Positions 1 to 11,401 of a stretch of DNA of 64,000 bases are shown piece after piece. This stretch comes from Ditylenchus dipsaci. Its lineage: Eukaryota > Nematoda > Chromadorea > Rhabditida > Anguinidae. Position numbers and translations under genes: made by a program. Positions within the stretch are counted from its first letter, which is position 1. The number at the start of each line of letters is the position of its first letter. Where the stretch lies: contig SADC01000870.1 of assembly GCA_004194705.1 (NCBI GenBank), forward strand, positions 124,001 to 188,000, written 5' to 3'. Below the pieces are notes generated by a model. It was not told the origin of the DNA. It saw only the letters and a list, made by a program, of their open reading frames with translations, and searched no databases.

Positions 1-9
1 AACATTTAC

Positions 10-1764
10 CTGTCCATTCTTTTCCCGACTATTCTTCACAAATTCGACAATCAGATGACGTAATCTCCCGTGATTAGCTTCAGTAGATGAGATGCAATAA
101 CTCAAGCTTCTATAAATATTACAGGATAGACCCAATAAAAATCTTTTCTACCTGAACAAACAGTTTCCATCCGCTTCTATATGCTTAAATTCTTTGGTTT
201 AGATATTTCACTGTCGAAATAGATTTGCCGTAATCTGTTTACAGGACGAATCACACCTACTTGAAGATCGAAGCTGAGGCACAACTCATCCTGAAGGTCC
301 TGGTCGAGGTATTCGAAAATAATCGTCCTTCCTGTTCGTATGTCCTTAACCACTTGGCACTCTTCACTCTGAAAAATTGCGAGTTTCGGCTTTTCGACTG
401 CTTAAACCAGATTTTTTTTTGCCACATTTCACCATTGCAAAAACTTTACCTGGTTGGAGTTTCTCATTTTTTTCTCTACCAGAAAACCACCCAAATTATA
501 AGCAATCGATTTCAAATATTCTATTTTCGGCTGAGTAAAAAATTGAAAACCTTAGAAAATCTGGTAATATTGATATGTTACCTTATAATTTCAAACGCTT
601 CCGAAACGTCCTTGACCGGTACGAATGCAAGAGCCGCTATCAGGTTTGTCCAATTGCAAAATTCATCATCGGATTCATAAAGCACCTTGTTCTTGCTACA
701 GATATTGCGAATGAGAGATTGACGGAAGTGGAAAAAACAGGCGCTGTGTTTATTCTCGGAAAAGCAGCCTGCAATGATTTGGTAAAACTTATATTAAAAG
801 AACTGCAAGCGAGTTTTACGCCAAGTGGACACGATCTTATACATCAAGAAAAAAGATCTTACCTCAAAAGCGTTCCATTCGGCTTTTTCAAAGTCAACTG
901 CAATACTCAACGGCGAAATTTTTTCGCGAAGTTTTTTTAGCTTTTCGAGCACAAAACGATATGAAGACTCGAGCTTACGATTCATCAACGCAAATACCAT
1001 TGGAGCGTAGGTATGTGCAAGGCGAGCATAAATAATCCACAACTGTCCAAATAGCAACGGCACCACTTCGTAAGTTGCATCGCATCCCCATTTTGGAATG
1101 GCCACAAGCAGATCGAGACATCGGTTAGTACTGACAATGAGAATACGTTCTTCTCTATTCCATCCGTCGTATTTTAGGCAGTTCTCATTATTGATTGTGA
1201 AGGTGTGCGAAGGAAGCAGAAATCTAGAGCAGAGACATATCTTATGAAATTAAGGGATCTGAGGAAGAACTTACTTGTAACTCACGCAGGGATTTCGGAT
1301 TAGCTGGCTCCACATTAGCGATATTTCTTCTTTTCCGAATTGTTCTTCCCACAACTGATAGTCGAATTGCTGGCCTTGCTTCTGCTTTGACACTTGTCAG
1401 TAGAGTTGATATGATGGCTCTCGGCTTGTCTTTGGTAAGCATCGCTTCTTGTTGAACTTTACACTGGAACCTTTTCAATTCAGATTGATTCTTGTCAGAG
1501 AGATGGTTGTGTGCTGATGTTATTTTAGGCTGCCCATCTACGGTAACTGCGCGTCCTATTAAAAACTGAGCTCAAAATATATCATAAACACGTCAAACTC
1601 ATACCAGGACACTTGCAGCTTCTCTCTCCATTTTTACCAGCTTCATAGTAGATGCACCTCCAATAGATTCGTTTGCCTCGCGAATTTTTCCTCCAGTGTA
1701 GAAAACCCTCAGGAAAGTCAAGCATTTCCTTGCCCTTTTCAGATAGAATCAAGTGGCGCTTCAT
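10..1764 (-). CDS. FLYWCH-type MULE transposase gene, partial at left edge
   Basis: The protein would cut and paste a Mutator-like DNA transposon. The first exon (1605-1764, ATG at 1764) encodes a FLYWCH zinc finger: GFLHWRKN, YWRC, then SCKCPG. It splices in phase to 1275-1555, which supplies the closing HNH of the finger and a basic stretch (RTIRKRRN). Exon 863-1223 holds the MULE transposase core: LDLL, W..DATYEVVPLLFGQLW, FALMNRK and DFEKAEWNAF, where the D of DFEKA is the usual catalytic-type aspartate. Exon 582-768 continues with CFFHFRQSLI and LAFVPVKDVSEAFE. Exons near 261-368 and 10-115 look like the rest, and the gene leaves the window. Splice phases between the second and third exons and around 770-863 do not fit perfectly, so the copy may be decaying. 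FLYWCH plus MULE is a known animal transposon arrangement; activity is not claimed. Confidence 0.75.
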
Positions 1765-1920
1765 ATTTTTTGCTGTAAAAAGCAGCGCATTACATGAGAA
1801 AGTTAAATAATATGGTGTCAGCCAAAAACCAAATTATCAACCAAACACTTGGAAAAAGTTCTGATAAAAACCAAAGTTTTCGATTGACCTTTTAAATACA
1901 ACAGAAAAACTAGTTTAAAT

Positions 1921-2036
1921 TAATTTGTGGACGAATTGACCTGTGGACGAATCGACCTGTGGACGAATTGACCGTGGACGAATTGACCGGGGACGAATTG
2001 ACCGGGGACGAATTGACCGGGGACGAATTGACCTAG
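1921..2036. repeat. Tandem repeat of an ACGAATTGACC word
   Basis: About seven imperfect copies of a 16-17 base unit, GGACGAATTGACC plus a short spacer, with spacers CTGT, GT and GGG. A related but distinct word (ACCAATTGACC) recurs at about 19533-19605. It abuts the left end of a large inverted-repeat element. Function unknown. Confidence 0.85.
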
Positions 2037-2039
2037 AGC

Positions 2040-3745
2040 CAAGATAATGGCCTTCGAAGTCAAGCACTCGAAATATGACATTCATGCAAACCTTTGATTG
2101 TTAAGGGCTCTTTCCATGATGTTTGTCTGAAGCGTTACATATCACTTGAAAGCTCAGATGATGGGCTTTCTAATGAGGTGTTACATGCCCCGGTGATGAT
2201 CGCAAGAGTTGGAACAGCATTATGAAAAATAGGTATAATAATTATGAAAAATAGGCCTTTACTGAATTCGACTTTTTCTCATAAAAACCATTTTCTCAAC
2301 ATTTTTGTCTAACGGACCAAACTAAATTTTATGCTATCAAAAAGCCTTATTCGTCAGCTTTCAAACCATATATAAATTTCCTGTGAGTGGGGTAGGATAG
2401 GATGCCGAAAATGTTTCTTGAAGTTTGCTCGTCGTCCTAACTCTTTTCAGCTTTTGAGGCAAACTCTTTTTCTACATGGCAAACCTGAAATTTTGACACT
2501 GGATTCGTAATCAGCGTGCCCGATTTGCATGTGAAATTGTAAATAGGGCAATACTTTTTTTTGACCCAGATTCACTTTTTTTGACCCAGATTCACTTTTT
2601 TCTGTCCCAGATTTGACTTGTCCCAGATTCACTTTTTTTGACCCAGATTCACTTTTTTTTGTCCCAGATTTACTTTTTTTGTCCCAGATTTCTCGTTTTT
2701 GTCCCAGATTTAGCTTGAACCACAGGGGGGATCAAGCACTTACAAAATTGGTCAAAAAAATTTCTCTCATAACAGCCTGAAAGTTTTCTATAACGTTTCT
2801 ATCATGTTTTGAGCATTTTCGCCAAAAATCATTTTTTCCGCAAAAATTTTGCCTTGGGGACCAAGGTCACATTTCAGGCTCCTGAAAACTTTGAGCTACC
2901 TTGGCCCCCCAAGGCAAAAATTTTTGCGGAAAAAATAATTTTGGCGAAAATGCTCAAAACATGATAGAAACGTTTTAGAAAAACTTTCAGGCTGTTATGA
3001 GAGAAAATTTTTTTGACCATTTTGTAAGTGCTTGGTCCCCCCCTGTGGTTTAAGCTAAATCTGGGACAGAAATGAGGAAATCTGGGACAAAAAAAAGTGA
3101 ATCTGGGTCAAAAAAAAGTGAATCTGGGTCAAAAAAAAGTTTTGCCCGCGTAAATATCGATTGTCATATTTCAAATTCCTCTCGAGACAAGAAATATTTA
3201 AATAAGTCAATATTTTTTAATTCAAATATTTCTGAGTCGAGACGAATTTGAAATATGACAGTCGATGTTTACGCTGAGGATCAATTTCACATGCAAATCG
3301 GCACATCAGAATTTCAGGTTTGCCATGTAGAAAAAGTTTTACGTCAAAAGCTGAAAAGGGTTAGGACGACTAGCAAACTTCAAAGACCATTTTCGGCATC
3401 CTACCCCACCCCACTCACAGAATTTTTTTTATGGTTTGAAAGCTGATGAATAAGGCTTTCTGATAGCATAAAATTTAGTTTGGTCGGTTAGACAAAAATG
3501 TTGAGAAAAATGGATTTTACGAGTAAAAGTCGATTTCTGAAAATGCCTATTTTTTCATAATTATCATTGTTGTTCGAATCTTGAAATCATGACCGGGTCC
3601 TGTAGTACCTTTTTAGAAAGCCCATCATCTGAGCCTTCGATGCTGTATCACACTTCAGACAAACATCATGGAAAGTGCCTTCAATAATCAAAAGTTTGCA
3701 TGAATGTCTAGCTTCAGAGTGCTTGACAGGCCATTATCTCAAAAG
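2040..3745. mobile_element. 1.7-kb foldback element with CCCAGATTCAC words
   Basis: The two halves are long imperfect inverted repeats meeting near 2880-2890. The left outer arm (AAGATAATGGCCT, then GCAAACCTTTGATTGTTAAG, then CATGATGTTTGTCTGAAG) is mirrored at 3640-3740. The inner arms carry repeats of a word reading TTTTTTGACCCAGATTCAC on the left and its complement on the right. Open frames inside are short and look accidental. It is best read as a non-autonomous DNA transposon; I could not define a target duplication. Confidence 0.8.
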
Positions 3746-3761
3746 TGAGTGAGAAAATCGT

Positions 3762-3917
3762 ATTCACGGCTACCCTTATGCAAAAAATTTACTGGTTTCA
3801 AGATTGAAAAACGCAAGTGCTCGTACTTGTACTCGTATTGCGTTTAAAGTTTTCATACTTTGCGTTTTTTAATCTTGAAACCAGTAAATTTTTTTTGCAT
3901 AAGGATAGCCGTGAATG
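3762..3917. mobile_element. Short palindromic MITE
   Basis: Arms of about 55 bases (ATTCACGGCTACCCTTATGC ... its complement at 3897-3917) flank a small loop containing TACTTGTACTCG. No coding potential. Probably a miniature inverted-repeat element or the hairpin end of a larger one. Confidence 0.7.
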
Positions 3918-4048
3918 TCTTTAGCAGTCTTGCGAAAAAAAAATTCAAAAAGAGAAGAAATTTTGAAATAAAAAATACAAAATATCAAGTACGAGTGCGC
4001 TACACTGCATGAGAAACCAAAAGTTGCAAATTTCCGACCTCAAAATTT

Positions 4049-4326
4049 TCCATAAGTTTTTCTATAGTCCACATTTTTGAATTCTGTGAACACCAATCGG
4101 CTCAGTTTTCCATCAAATCTTATTTGTTACATATGTCAAAAGAACGAGCTTTGCTTGGTCCCTCCTGTGTTTTGGGTCCTGATGTCTGGGAAGGGAAGGC
4201 CTAAACCACAGGGCGACCAAGTAAAAATGATGTTTTTGACATAATGTACCAAAAATTTTGTTATGAAAAACTGAGTCGATTGGCATTTACGAAATTCAAA
4301 AATGTGGAATATAAAAAAAGTTATGG
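4049..4326. mobile_element. MITE with GCTTGGTCC centre
   Basis: Inverted arms CCATAAGTTTTTCTATAG / complement at about 4310-4326 and CACATTTTTGAATTC / GAAATTCAAAAATGTGG. The centre, near 4155-4215, holds GCTTGGTCCCTC and, mirrored, GCGACCAAGTAA. A similar centre (TTGCTTGGCC ... GGACCAAGCAA) occurs in the element at 22360-22520 and part of it near 2710 and 3030. Confidence 0.65.
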
Positions 4327-4466
4327 ATGTTTGAAAGTGGCCAAAAATCTTAAGACCCCATGCACTTTTGTTTTATGTCAATTTGGGCCATTTCAAGAGA
4401 ATTTTTTAATCCAAATGAATTGTAGGCAATCCATCCATTCTTGAAAGCAGCACAGCCGACCGCAAA

Positions 4467-4589
4467 ACCTTCTACTTCATTTGGTTGGTGGTTATAGGAA
4501 TGGCCCTAGGCTTTGTCTACTTCAAGTACCGCCAGAATCGGTCAAAGTTCTGGAAGACCTTCTACTACCACGATTACAAACTGTAAGGC
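4467..4589 (+). CDS. Last exon of a single-pass membrane protein (partial)
   Basis: After a plausible acceptor (TGAATTGTAG, ending at 4424) the frame runs NPSILESSTADRKTF, then a hydrophobic membrane segment FIWLVVIGMALGFVYF, then a basic and aromatic tail, KYRQNRSKFWKTFYYHDYKL, ending at TAA 4587-4589; I start the feature a little inside the exon. A polyadenylation signal (AATAAA) lies near 4628. The composition, a single hydrophobic stretch followed by positive residues, suggests a type I membrane protein with a short cytosolic tail. Upstream exons are not visible; the 1.8-4.4 kb upstream is transposon debris, so they may lie beyond the left edge. I do not recognise the family. Confidence 0.6.
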
Positions 4590-4659
4590 TAACCAGTTGC
4601 ATTTGTAACATCTCCATCCAAGCAAGTCAATAAATACCATCGGTGAATCTACAGTTTCG

Positions 4660-6050
4660 GGTCAACCTGTTTATCTAATGGCCAACCTGTGTGAATTTAA
4701 TGCAGTAGCAAAAATCCGGGTGATTTTAGTTTCAAGCAAAGCAGATTTCCAAAAAAGCGATGTGATAGATTATCCTTTCATAGAGCCAAATTATTATTTT
4801 ACTTTTGTGTTTTTTGTCTCGTCAGGATATAGGATCTTGACAGTTGTTTGTCCACGAGGCTGGAAAAATGACACAGATACTACAGAGTGAGTCATAAAAA
4901 CTTTAACATTTTTTGAATTTCCGCCTTTATACCTATTTTCAGTTTTTTCAATTAATTTTTTTCCACAGAAGGTGTGGTAAAAATATATTAAGTGTTTATT
5001 AACTGTTTTTTAGGGTTTACTCATACGAATTGTTGGCTGTAAGCTCAAAATTTTTTGGGTTTCAGCGGTCCGCGGAGCCCTTGACATTAAATTTCAAAAA
5101 TGGTGCAATTTTCACGACTCTCCCTGTATATTTTTCAGCCTAAAATTGTAATTTTGACTTAGCTTTTACGGATGTCTTCTAATCACATTATATTATATCA
5201 AAATGTAGCTGCATTTTAGCATAATATTCGGTTGGTAGCCAACAGTAAAATATCAGTCAAAAGCACAGTTTAAAAAAGTATCCGTATTCTGAAGTATTCT
5301 GTGTTCTCGTGATTCGAAATGGTGTGTTTACCCGCTATCTACGCAACACTGTCCGGTGACTAATCGCTAATCTTAAAGCTAGGAAAAAAATCCAAGTCCC
5401 GTGGTAACTTTCCTGAGAGTGCTCTCTAAAAACAAGTCAAAAACTTTACGCCAAGGACATGATTTCGGATTAAGATTTCTAGAGAAAATAGTTTTTCCGC
5501 TGTATTTTTTACTACTTTTCTTATGCCTATCTTGTGCAACTAACCTCAGAATTTGTAGTTAATTTTCTTGGCTACGATTGAAGTCGTTATTTTTCTGAAA
5601 ACTGAAAAACACAATGCAACAAAAAAACCAAAAAAAGTCAAATAATTCTGGTCCTCTTGTCCCGTGCCTGATTTCCTATAAGCCAGTTGTTGTTGTGTTG
5701 TGTCTGTTTTTTCAAGCCTTTATACCTATACATTGTGGTTGTGTGTGTTTAATTTAAGTAATACTGTTGCTTTTACTACTGCTAATCCTACAAATAAAAA
5801 AGTTACTATATAAAGCTGGCACATATATAAATGACCAAATATATTTTGCAAGCTATCACATCGCTTTTTAGCAATATTTTTTGCTTTTAGCGAAAATACT
5901 GCTCTTTTCTCTCTAAAATACAAGCTGTTTTTTAAAGCCTCGCACACAATGGTGGACTGTAATTTCAACAATCCTCATTCGGAAATGGCCATAACTTTTT
6001 TTTAATTTTCCAAAAATTATTCTTTTAATGTCATCTCGTAACTGAGATTC
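4660..6050. other. No gene seen
   Basis: AT-rich sequence with short unconvincing frames and no clear splice-linked exon. No strong inverted repeat was found. Confidence 0.5.
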
Positions 6051-6057
6051 AGGGCTA

Positions 6058-6234
6058 CAGTCAAGTCTCGATATAAGATACCCCCAATATAAGATGCATC
6101 TCGATATAAGATACACTTGGGTCTTGTCCCAAGTCGAATAACTCCCGTCAAATTAGTCTCTATATAAGATACACCTCGATATAAGATACACCTAGGTCCG
6201 GTCCCTGGGTGTATCTTATATCGAGACTTGACTG
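6058..6234. mobile_element. pogo-type MITE, ATATAAGATACAC word, TA target
   Basis: Flanked by TA on both sides (6056-6057, 6235-6236). Starts CAGTCAAGTCTCGATATAAG and ends with its complement. The word GATATAAGATACAC is repeated about five times in the two arms. No coding capacity. The CAGTC end and TA target duplication are typical of pogo/Tigger elements. Confidence 0.85.
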
Positions 6235-6334
6235 TACCAAATAGGTAATTGGTCGAGCAGGTATGAATTAAAAAATCTTTTTTTATTCACAATAAATTTA
6301 TCAATAGCTCAACTGGTAGCCCTAAATCTCAGCT

Positions 6335-6612
6335 ACAAAACGTACACACAAGTAAATACAAAATACCCAAGGACAAATACCCAATATGCATACTGTCCAA
6401 GGGTTTAAGACTTATTTCTACGTTATCTGCTCGATGATGTCTATGGTGCGTATTATATGCTGTGTATATTATGATAATAGCATATAGTGCACATTATTTG
6501 CACAATATGCATATTGGGTATTTTGTCTTTGGGTATTCTATCTTTGGGCAATTTGTCTTTGGGTATTTTGACCATTGGGTATTTTGTACTTCGGGTATTT
6601 TGATTCTGCACC
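6335..6612. mobile_element. Foldback repeat with TTTGGGTATTTTG word
   Basis: Left arm ACAAAATACCCAAGGACAAA and CAATATGCAT are mirrored at 6510-6612, where TTTGGGTATTTTG recurs at least five times with variations. Same general plan as the other word-repeat elements in this window. Confidence 0.7.
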
Positions 6613-7204
6613 TCGAAAATTGGGACCGGCTTTAGGTGTATACTATAGAGTGCAAGCTGTATAGAGACACTACAGAGTGTAAACTGTACACTGCTAATTT
6701 GCCTTTATTTAGATCAGCCTAACCAAAACTTCCTCAAGTGCACACGGTTCGAATGTATTTTGAAAAGTTGCAACGAAAATTGAAAAATGCTGAAATAAAA
6801 TACACTGTAGTATTTTACTGATTTACTGTAGAAATTTACTATTTTGAGCTGAGATATAAGGTCCATATGGTGGGGGATTATTAGAGAGTGGGGATTAATA
6901 GAGAAAGTACAGTACATACAAAAACAATTTGCTGGAAAAAGGAGAGCCCTTGGATATATTAATAAATTGTCTGCCTTTTCGTTAGCATTTAACCAAGATG
7001 ATTTTGTTTTAGAGTGAATTGTTGGAGAAGTCAACCAGCTGGTTCCAGAAAATACAGTGCGTAACTAATATATATTTTCGGATGGCAATAAGACACACAT
7101 ATTGATGATATTTTTCTAATTTATTATTGACTTAGGCTCGATTACTTAGTTGTTTCTTATAAGCAGCTGTGAGTAGTTAAAATACCTTTTTTCCCTCGAA
7201 TAAA

Positions 7205-8012
7205 AATCGTTTTTTTTATAATTTTGAACCACATTTTGGTACAGTCAACTCCCGATTTAGTGTACACCGGATTTAGTGTACACCTCGGTTTAGTGTACAC
7301 CTGGATTTGATCATTTTGGCCGGCTCTTGATTAAAATGACTAGAATAAACCCTCGATTTAGTGTACACTCGATGCAGTGTACACCTGGAGCCGGTCCCCA
7401 GGGTGTACACTAAATCGGGAGTTGACTGTACCTCAATTTCTGACCTTTATTTTTTCATGTCTATCGTGTAGAGGAGGTTGTTTTAGGTAGGGTTTTGCGG
7501 ATCAAGTGTTAGAAAAAGCCCAACTTTCAGGGGTAACTGCCCACTTGTAAGCACAGACTGGCAAAATCCACTAACTTTTTGTTTTTATTTTTTCACAACA
7601 ACTTTCAATAAATTTCATACCATATGATAAGCCATTCTACGCAAGAAAAAGAGCACTATCATCCTGTATAAAAAAGTCGTCTCAAATGGTCGAAAATGGA
7701 GAAAAAAGATTTTTTTGTGAAAAAGTCATTTTTCAGAGTGAAAAATTTGGCATATTTTGTCGATTTTTTACCAGTCGCTCACCCTTTTAAAAAATTGGAA
7801 TACTGTGTCAGAAAGCCCTGTTAAACTTGGTAAGATTCAATTAACAGCTTACAAGGGGCAGTGATTCCTAAAAATTGGGTTTTTTCCGACACTTAATGCG
7901 TAAAACCCTGCCTAAAACAACCTCCTCTAGACGATAGACATAAAAAAATAAGGGCCAGAAATCGAGGTAACAAAATTTCATTGTACCTGGTCCAAAATTA
8001 CAAAAAAATCGC
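7205..8012. mobile_element. Foldback element interrupted by a pogo MITE
   Basis: The left arm (TTTATAATTTTGAACCAC ... CATGTCTATCGTGTAGAGGAGG, then TAGGTAGGGTTTTGCG) matches the complement of 7850-8012. The left arm is split exactly at a TA by the element at 7242-7428, while the right arm is continuous across the equivalent site. No coding frame is supported. Confidence 0.8.
7242..7428. mobile_element. pogo-type MITE, GATTTAGTGTACAC word, TA target
   Basis: TA at 7240-7241 and 7429-7430. Starts CAGTCAACTCCCGATTTAG and ends with the complement. Contains about six copies of ATTTAGTGTACAC or its complement. It sits inside the arm of a larger foldback element, so it is the younger insertion. Confidence 0.88.
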
Positions 8013-8309
8013 TTTTAACAGTCATGGTGGCCTATTTTTAACCTCACTTTAGAGCTGGCTAATTAGTTAAAATACGGTACATTTAGTTTTGGACAATCTC
8101 CAAAAGAACCTCATGTTATTTATTATTGCTGTTGTGATTTTATCTTACGAATCTTTACGTGTTTTTTTTAACTAGCTGGCTGTGAAACTGTATATTGCTT
8201 TTCAATAAATTTTTTTGACAACCTGCATGGACAAATCTGAACTCTTTTTCAAAAAGACAATAAAGTACAGTGTTATACTTTTGTGCAGCCCTTTGCAAAC
8301 AGTAACTGT

Positions 8310-8865
8310 ACACTGGGTACTTATGCTCATATTTGCACGGGCGACGCCGCCCGCGCCGGTGTGCGCCCGGAAAATTTTGAAAAAATTGGGGCGCCCGGCG
8401 CCGATTTCGAAAATTGCGTAGTCTGGCGCCCGGCGCCCTTTTTTCAGTGCTTTTTCAGAACTTTTTAAATTATAGAAGTAGGCTTTTTAAACTGTGTTTT
8501 ATACTGATTTTCTTGGCCTTTTCAGCTTATATGACAAATACAGCTTTAGTTCTCTCAAAAAGTTTCAGATTTCGCAGAGTGGAATTTTACACCGGGCGCC
8601 GGTTCGGCGCCCGGTGCCGATTTTCATACACTCCGGCGCCCGGTTCTGACAAGTACTTTTAAAAAGCATGAGCATTTTGACTTATAATAGCGAATTGATT
8701 GACAGGTAAAATATTTAAAATAAATAATTCACATAGCTACTTTTCTTGTGTTTTTACTTGGCGCGCGGCGCCAATTTTTCACATTTTTCGCGCCGGCGCC
8801 AACTTTTTTGTCAATGGCGCCCGGCGCCGATTTTTTTTGGCCGTGCAAGTATGCTTATGCTGTCT
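8310..8865. mobile_element. GC-rich palindrome island, probable non-autonomous element
   Basis: In otherwise AT-rich DNA, 8335-8445, 8590-8650 and 8757-8845 are packed with GGCGCCCGGCGCC-type palindromes, each followed by an A/T run (GCCGATTT, GCCAATTT). The outer ends GCTCATATTTGCACGGGC and GGCCGTGCAAGTATGC are inverted relative to each other. Frames across it are low complexity and not protein-like. Related GGCGCCGG sequence occurs at 30045-30230. Confidence 0.6.
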
Positions 8866-8939
8866 GCCCCCCCATCACACCCTGATTCCCTGTGTACACA
8901 GTGCGTCAAGATTACGCAGCCATCTTTGAACAATTTGGT

Positions 8940-9110
8940 TGCTTCACTAGAATAGTGGGGCGCCCATCCGCTGAGCCCGTCCCGTACCCGTGCCGTTTTG
9001 GACGGCGTCGGAAAACTGGGCGGTCGGACGGCCGGAGGCAGATGAAAAAGGGGAGGACGGCTGGCGGACGGCTGGGTGGCTGGGTTGACGGCTGAGTTGT
9101 CAATCACAAA
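8940..9110. repeat. GC-rich imperfect repeat, GGACGGC/GGCTG
   Basis: A run of GGACGG, GGCGGACGGCTG and GGGTGGCTGGG units. Open frames on both strands are proline/arginine-rich and are explained by the repetitive composition. Confidence 0.5.
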
Positions 9111-9224
9111 TTGCCTTAATTTAGAAATCTTAATCAAAATAGAGGGGAGGGGGTTTGTATACCTCTTGATACTGCCAACTTTTCTCCAAGGAGCTGGCTG
9201 TCTGAATGGGAAAGAAGTCGAAGG

Positions 9225-9300
9225 TGCATCCGACGTTTTTGAATTCATAGCAGAAGTGCGAGCACGCCATTCTGCAACTCTATCCACTGCTTACGTGAAA
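9225..9300 (-). other. tRNA-like promoter sequence, possible SINE head
   Basis: On the minus strand, AGTGGATAGAGTTGCAGAATGG resembles a tRNA D-arm/box A (written here from 9300 leftwards: AGTGGATAGAG, GCAGAATGG), and ATTCAAAAAC downstream resembles box B. A full cloverleaf was not recognised. It could equally be chance. Confidence 0.25.
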
Positions 9301-9399
9301 CTCAGAGACTTTCCCATTGCCTGCAATACGACCAAACTTAGTGGATGCTACTTTAAATATAAAAAATTACCATGCTGATCACTCCGCACGATCCATTAG

Positions 9400-11395
9400 T
9401 GTCCAACCGCTGCAAATGCTCTCTCAAATGATTGCAATAGAAGTATTCGCCTAGAAGACACAGCAACGCCACAAACTTAAGTTTCATAAGTAAAAGTAAA
9501 TTTGCATCAAAAAAGATCGTTTTTGCACCAAAAAAATCAATATCCTATTTTAAAATGTTGCCAAACAAAATTACCGCCTTTCCATTATTGTAGAAAATAG
9601 ATAAAAAAAAAGCGGAAAGTTAATTCATTTATTCATTTACTTACTGAAACTAAAAATCTAACAGTTTGAGCATTTGACAACAAAAACGCACAATAATGAT
9701 GGGGAAATAAGGCAGGCAATTGGCAAGAAATTAGATATTTCTTATTTTTCAAAAATAAAAATAGATTTTTTTTAGTAATTAATAGAGCAGCTGAAAAGGC
9801 ATTTTTGTATGCTCAAAATACTGAAATAATGGCCGGTGAGTCCAAAATATAAATAAGTCCTATTTCACAATTCGAGTATTTTCTTTCGTCTCCCAAGCTG
9901 GTTTTTTTTAAATACTTTGAGTTTCTTTCTAAATGTTAGGTCGTTAGTGATCACGGGTTTAATATCAATACTGTTTTATTCTGAAAAAGTAGAAAAATAA
10001 AAGCTGGCTAAAGGGAGTAAGGCGAAAACAGCTATTGTGGAATAAGGCTTATAGATAGATAGCAGCTATATAACAACGACAAAAATAACTAAACTGGTTC
10101 TGATATATACATATATGGCAATGTCATTCAGTGGCTCAAGACCAATTTGAAATATGTATTATGGCTAAAAAATCAGGACGTTTGGAAAGTTTCAAGAAGA
10201 ATTTTTAAAGACTTTTTCATAAAACCTTTTTTACATTTTGTAACATTTTTTAGACTTCATACTTTTCGAACGACCTCATATATAATGGATTGGATAACAA
10301 TACTTATTTGGAAAACTCTAGACACAAGAAATGAGGTCTATCTTGTCGAAAAAATTGAATGCAGTATTTGGAAAACACATGATAACAAATAGGATAAGGC
10401 ATCTTCCGTTGGTTTTTTTTTATCTAAATAACATTTTTATTTTAAAACGCACCCTAGCAGCCTAAAATGTCCCAGGAATCCAACTTTTAAGTTGAATATT
10501 CGGTAAAATTTTACCGGAAAAAAATGTAGCCAACTTTATGTACCCAAAGGTGTCATTGTACCGATTTTTTAATGTAATCAAAGATGTTGAAAAAACGGTT
10601 TTGAAGCCAGTTCCGAGTCCTTTCATTCTGCCGTAACCCTAGGTCTAGCTCTCTCAAGATGAGATTAACGGAGCTCGATGCACAAGGCTAACTCACTATG
10701 TGGTTAGTTCCCATGTGCATATGCTCGCACTTGAAACTGACCTTATGACCTAGGGCTTCAACCGTCCATCCTTGTTACATCAAATTCAATAGAAATTCCA
10801 TATAACTTTCTAAAAAGCTATCTAACCATCAAAATTGAAAGAAAACTCATAAATAAACAAAAACTTAGGTAATTTAAAGTGTCCGCGTTTTTTTTTGCCC
10901 CACCCTGTACATTCGGATTAAGATTCGTTAGGACATTATAACTACTAGAGATCAAAAATTAATTGTTTTTAAAAAACAAGGCAAGGAAAACTGATTCCGA
11001 TGGAGACAATTCGGCGGAAGATAATTCCGTGGCAGATCATTGATCGGATGAGAATTCCGCGGTGGATTTTTCCGCGAAAGTTTCAAGTTTTTTTGATTGT
11101 TCGAACAGTTCTTTTGTCAGTGGTTAAGCATTGGTGTACTGTGACGATAGGTCATCGGTTCGTTTCCGATTGGAAGCAATATTTCTACTTGACTTTTACT
11201 AAAATACGACATTTTAATTCTCGTTTAAATTTCACTGGTACCCGCCTTTTAAAATATTCCAATCTGCGACGAGCATGCCCCTTTAAATCGAAAACTCAAT
11301 GATAACTTGGAAATATTGATTTTTGTCTTTATTTTTTGTCTTGCAATGAATCTGAAGTTTTAAAGTAAGTTTGAATTTAAAAAAGTTTGATATGC
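9400..11395. other. No gene seen
   Basis: AT-rich sequence. Frames at 10147-10392 and 11000-11302 have repeat-like composition and no splice support. A tRNA-like segment at 11111-11170 is listed separately. Confidence 0.5.
11111..11170 (+). other. tRNA-like sequence, possible SINE head
   Basis: GTCAGTGGTTAAGCATTGG resembles a D-arm/box A, and ATCGGTTCGTTTCCGAT forms a perfect 5-bp T-arm with a box B loop. No convincing anticodon stem lies between them, so this is more likely a tRNA-derived repeat than a functional tRNA. Confidence 0.4.
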
Positions 11396-11401
11396 GAACT
11401 A

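Noticed and set aside
261..940. Plus-strand frames of 139 and 121 residues
   Set aside because: They are shadows of the minus-strand MULE transposase exons, which carry recognisable family motifs.
8811..9287. 158-residue minus frame and overlapping proline/arginine-rich frames
   Set aside because: Explained by GC-rich repeats and palindromes; no splice sites, no domain, and several overlapping frames are equally open.
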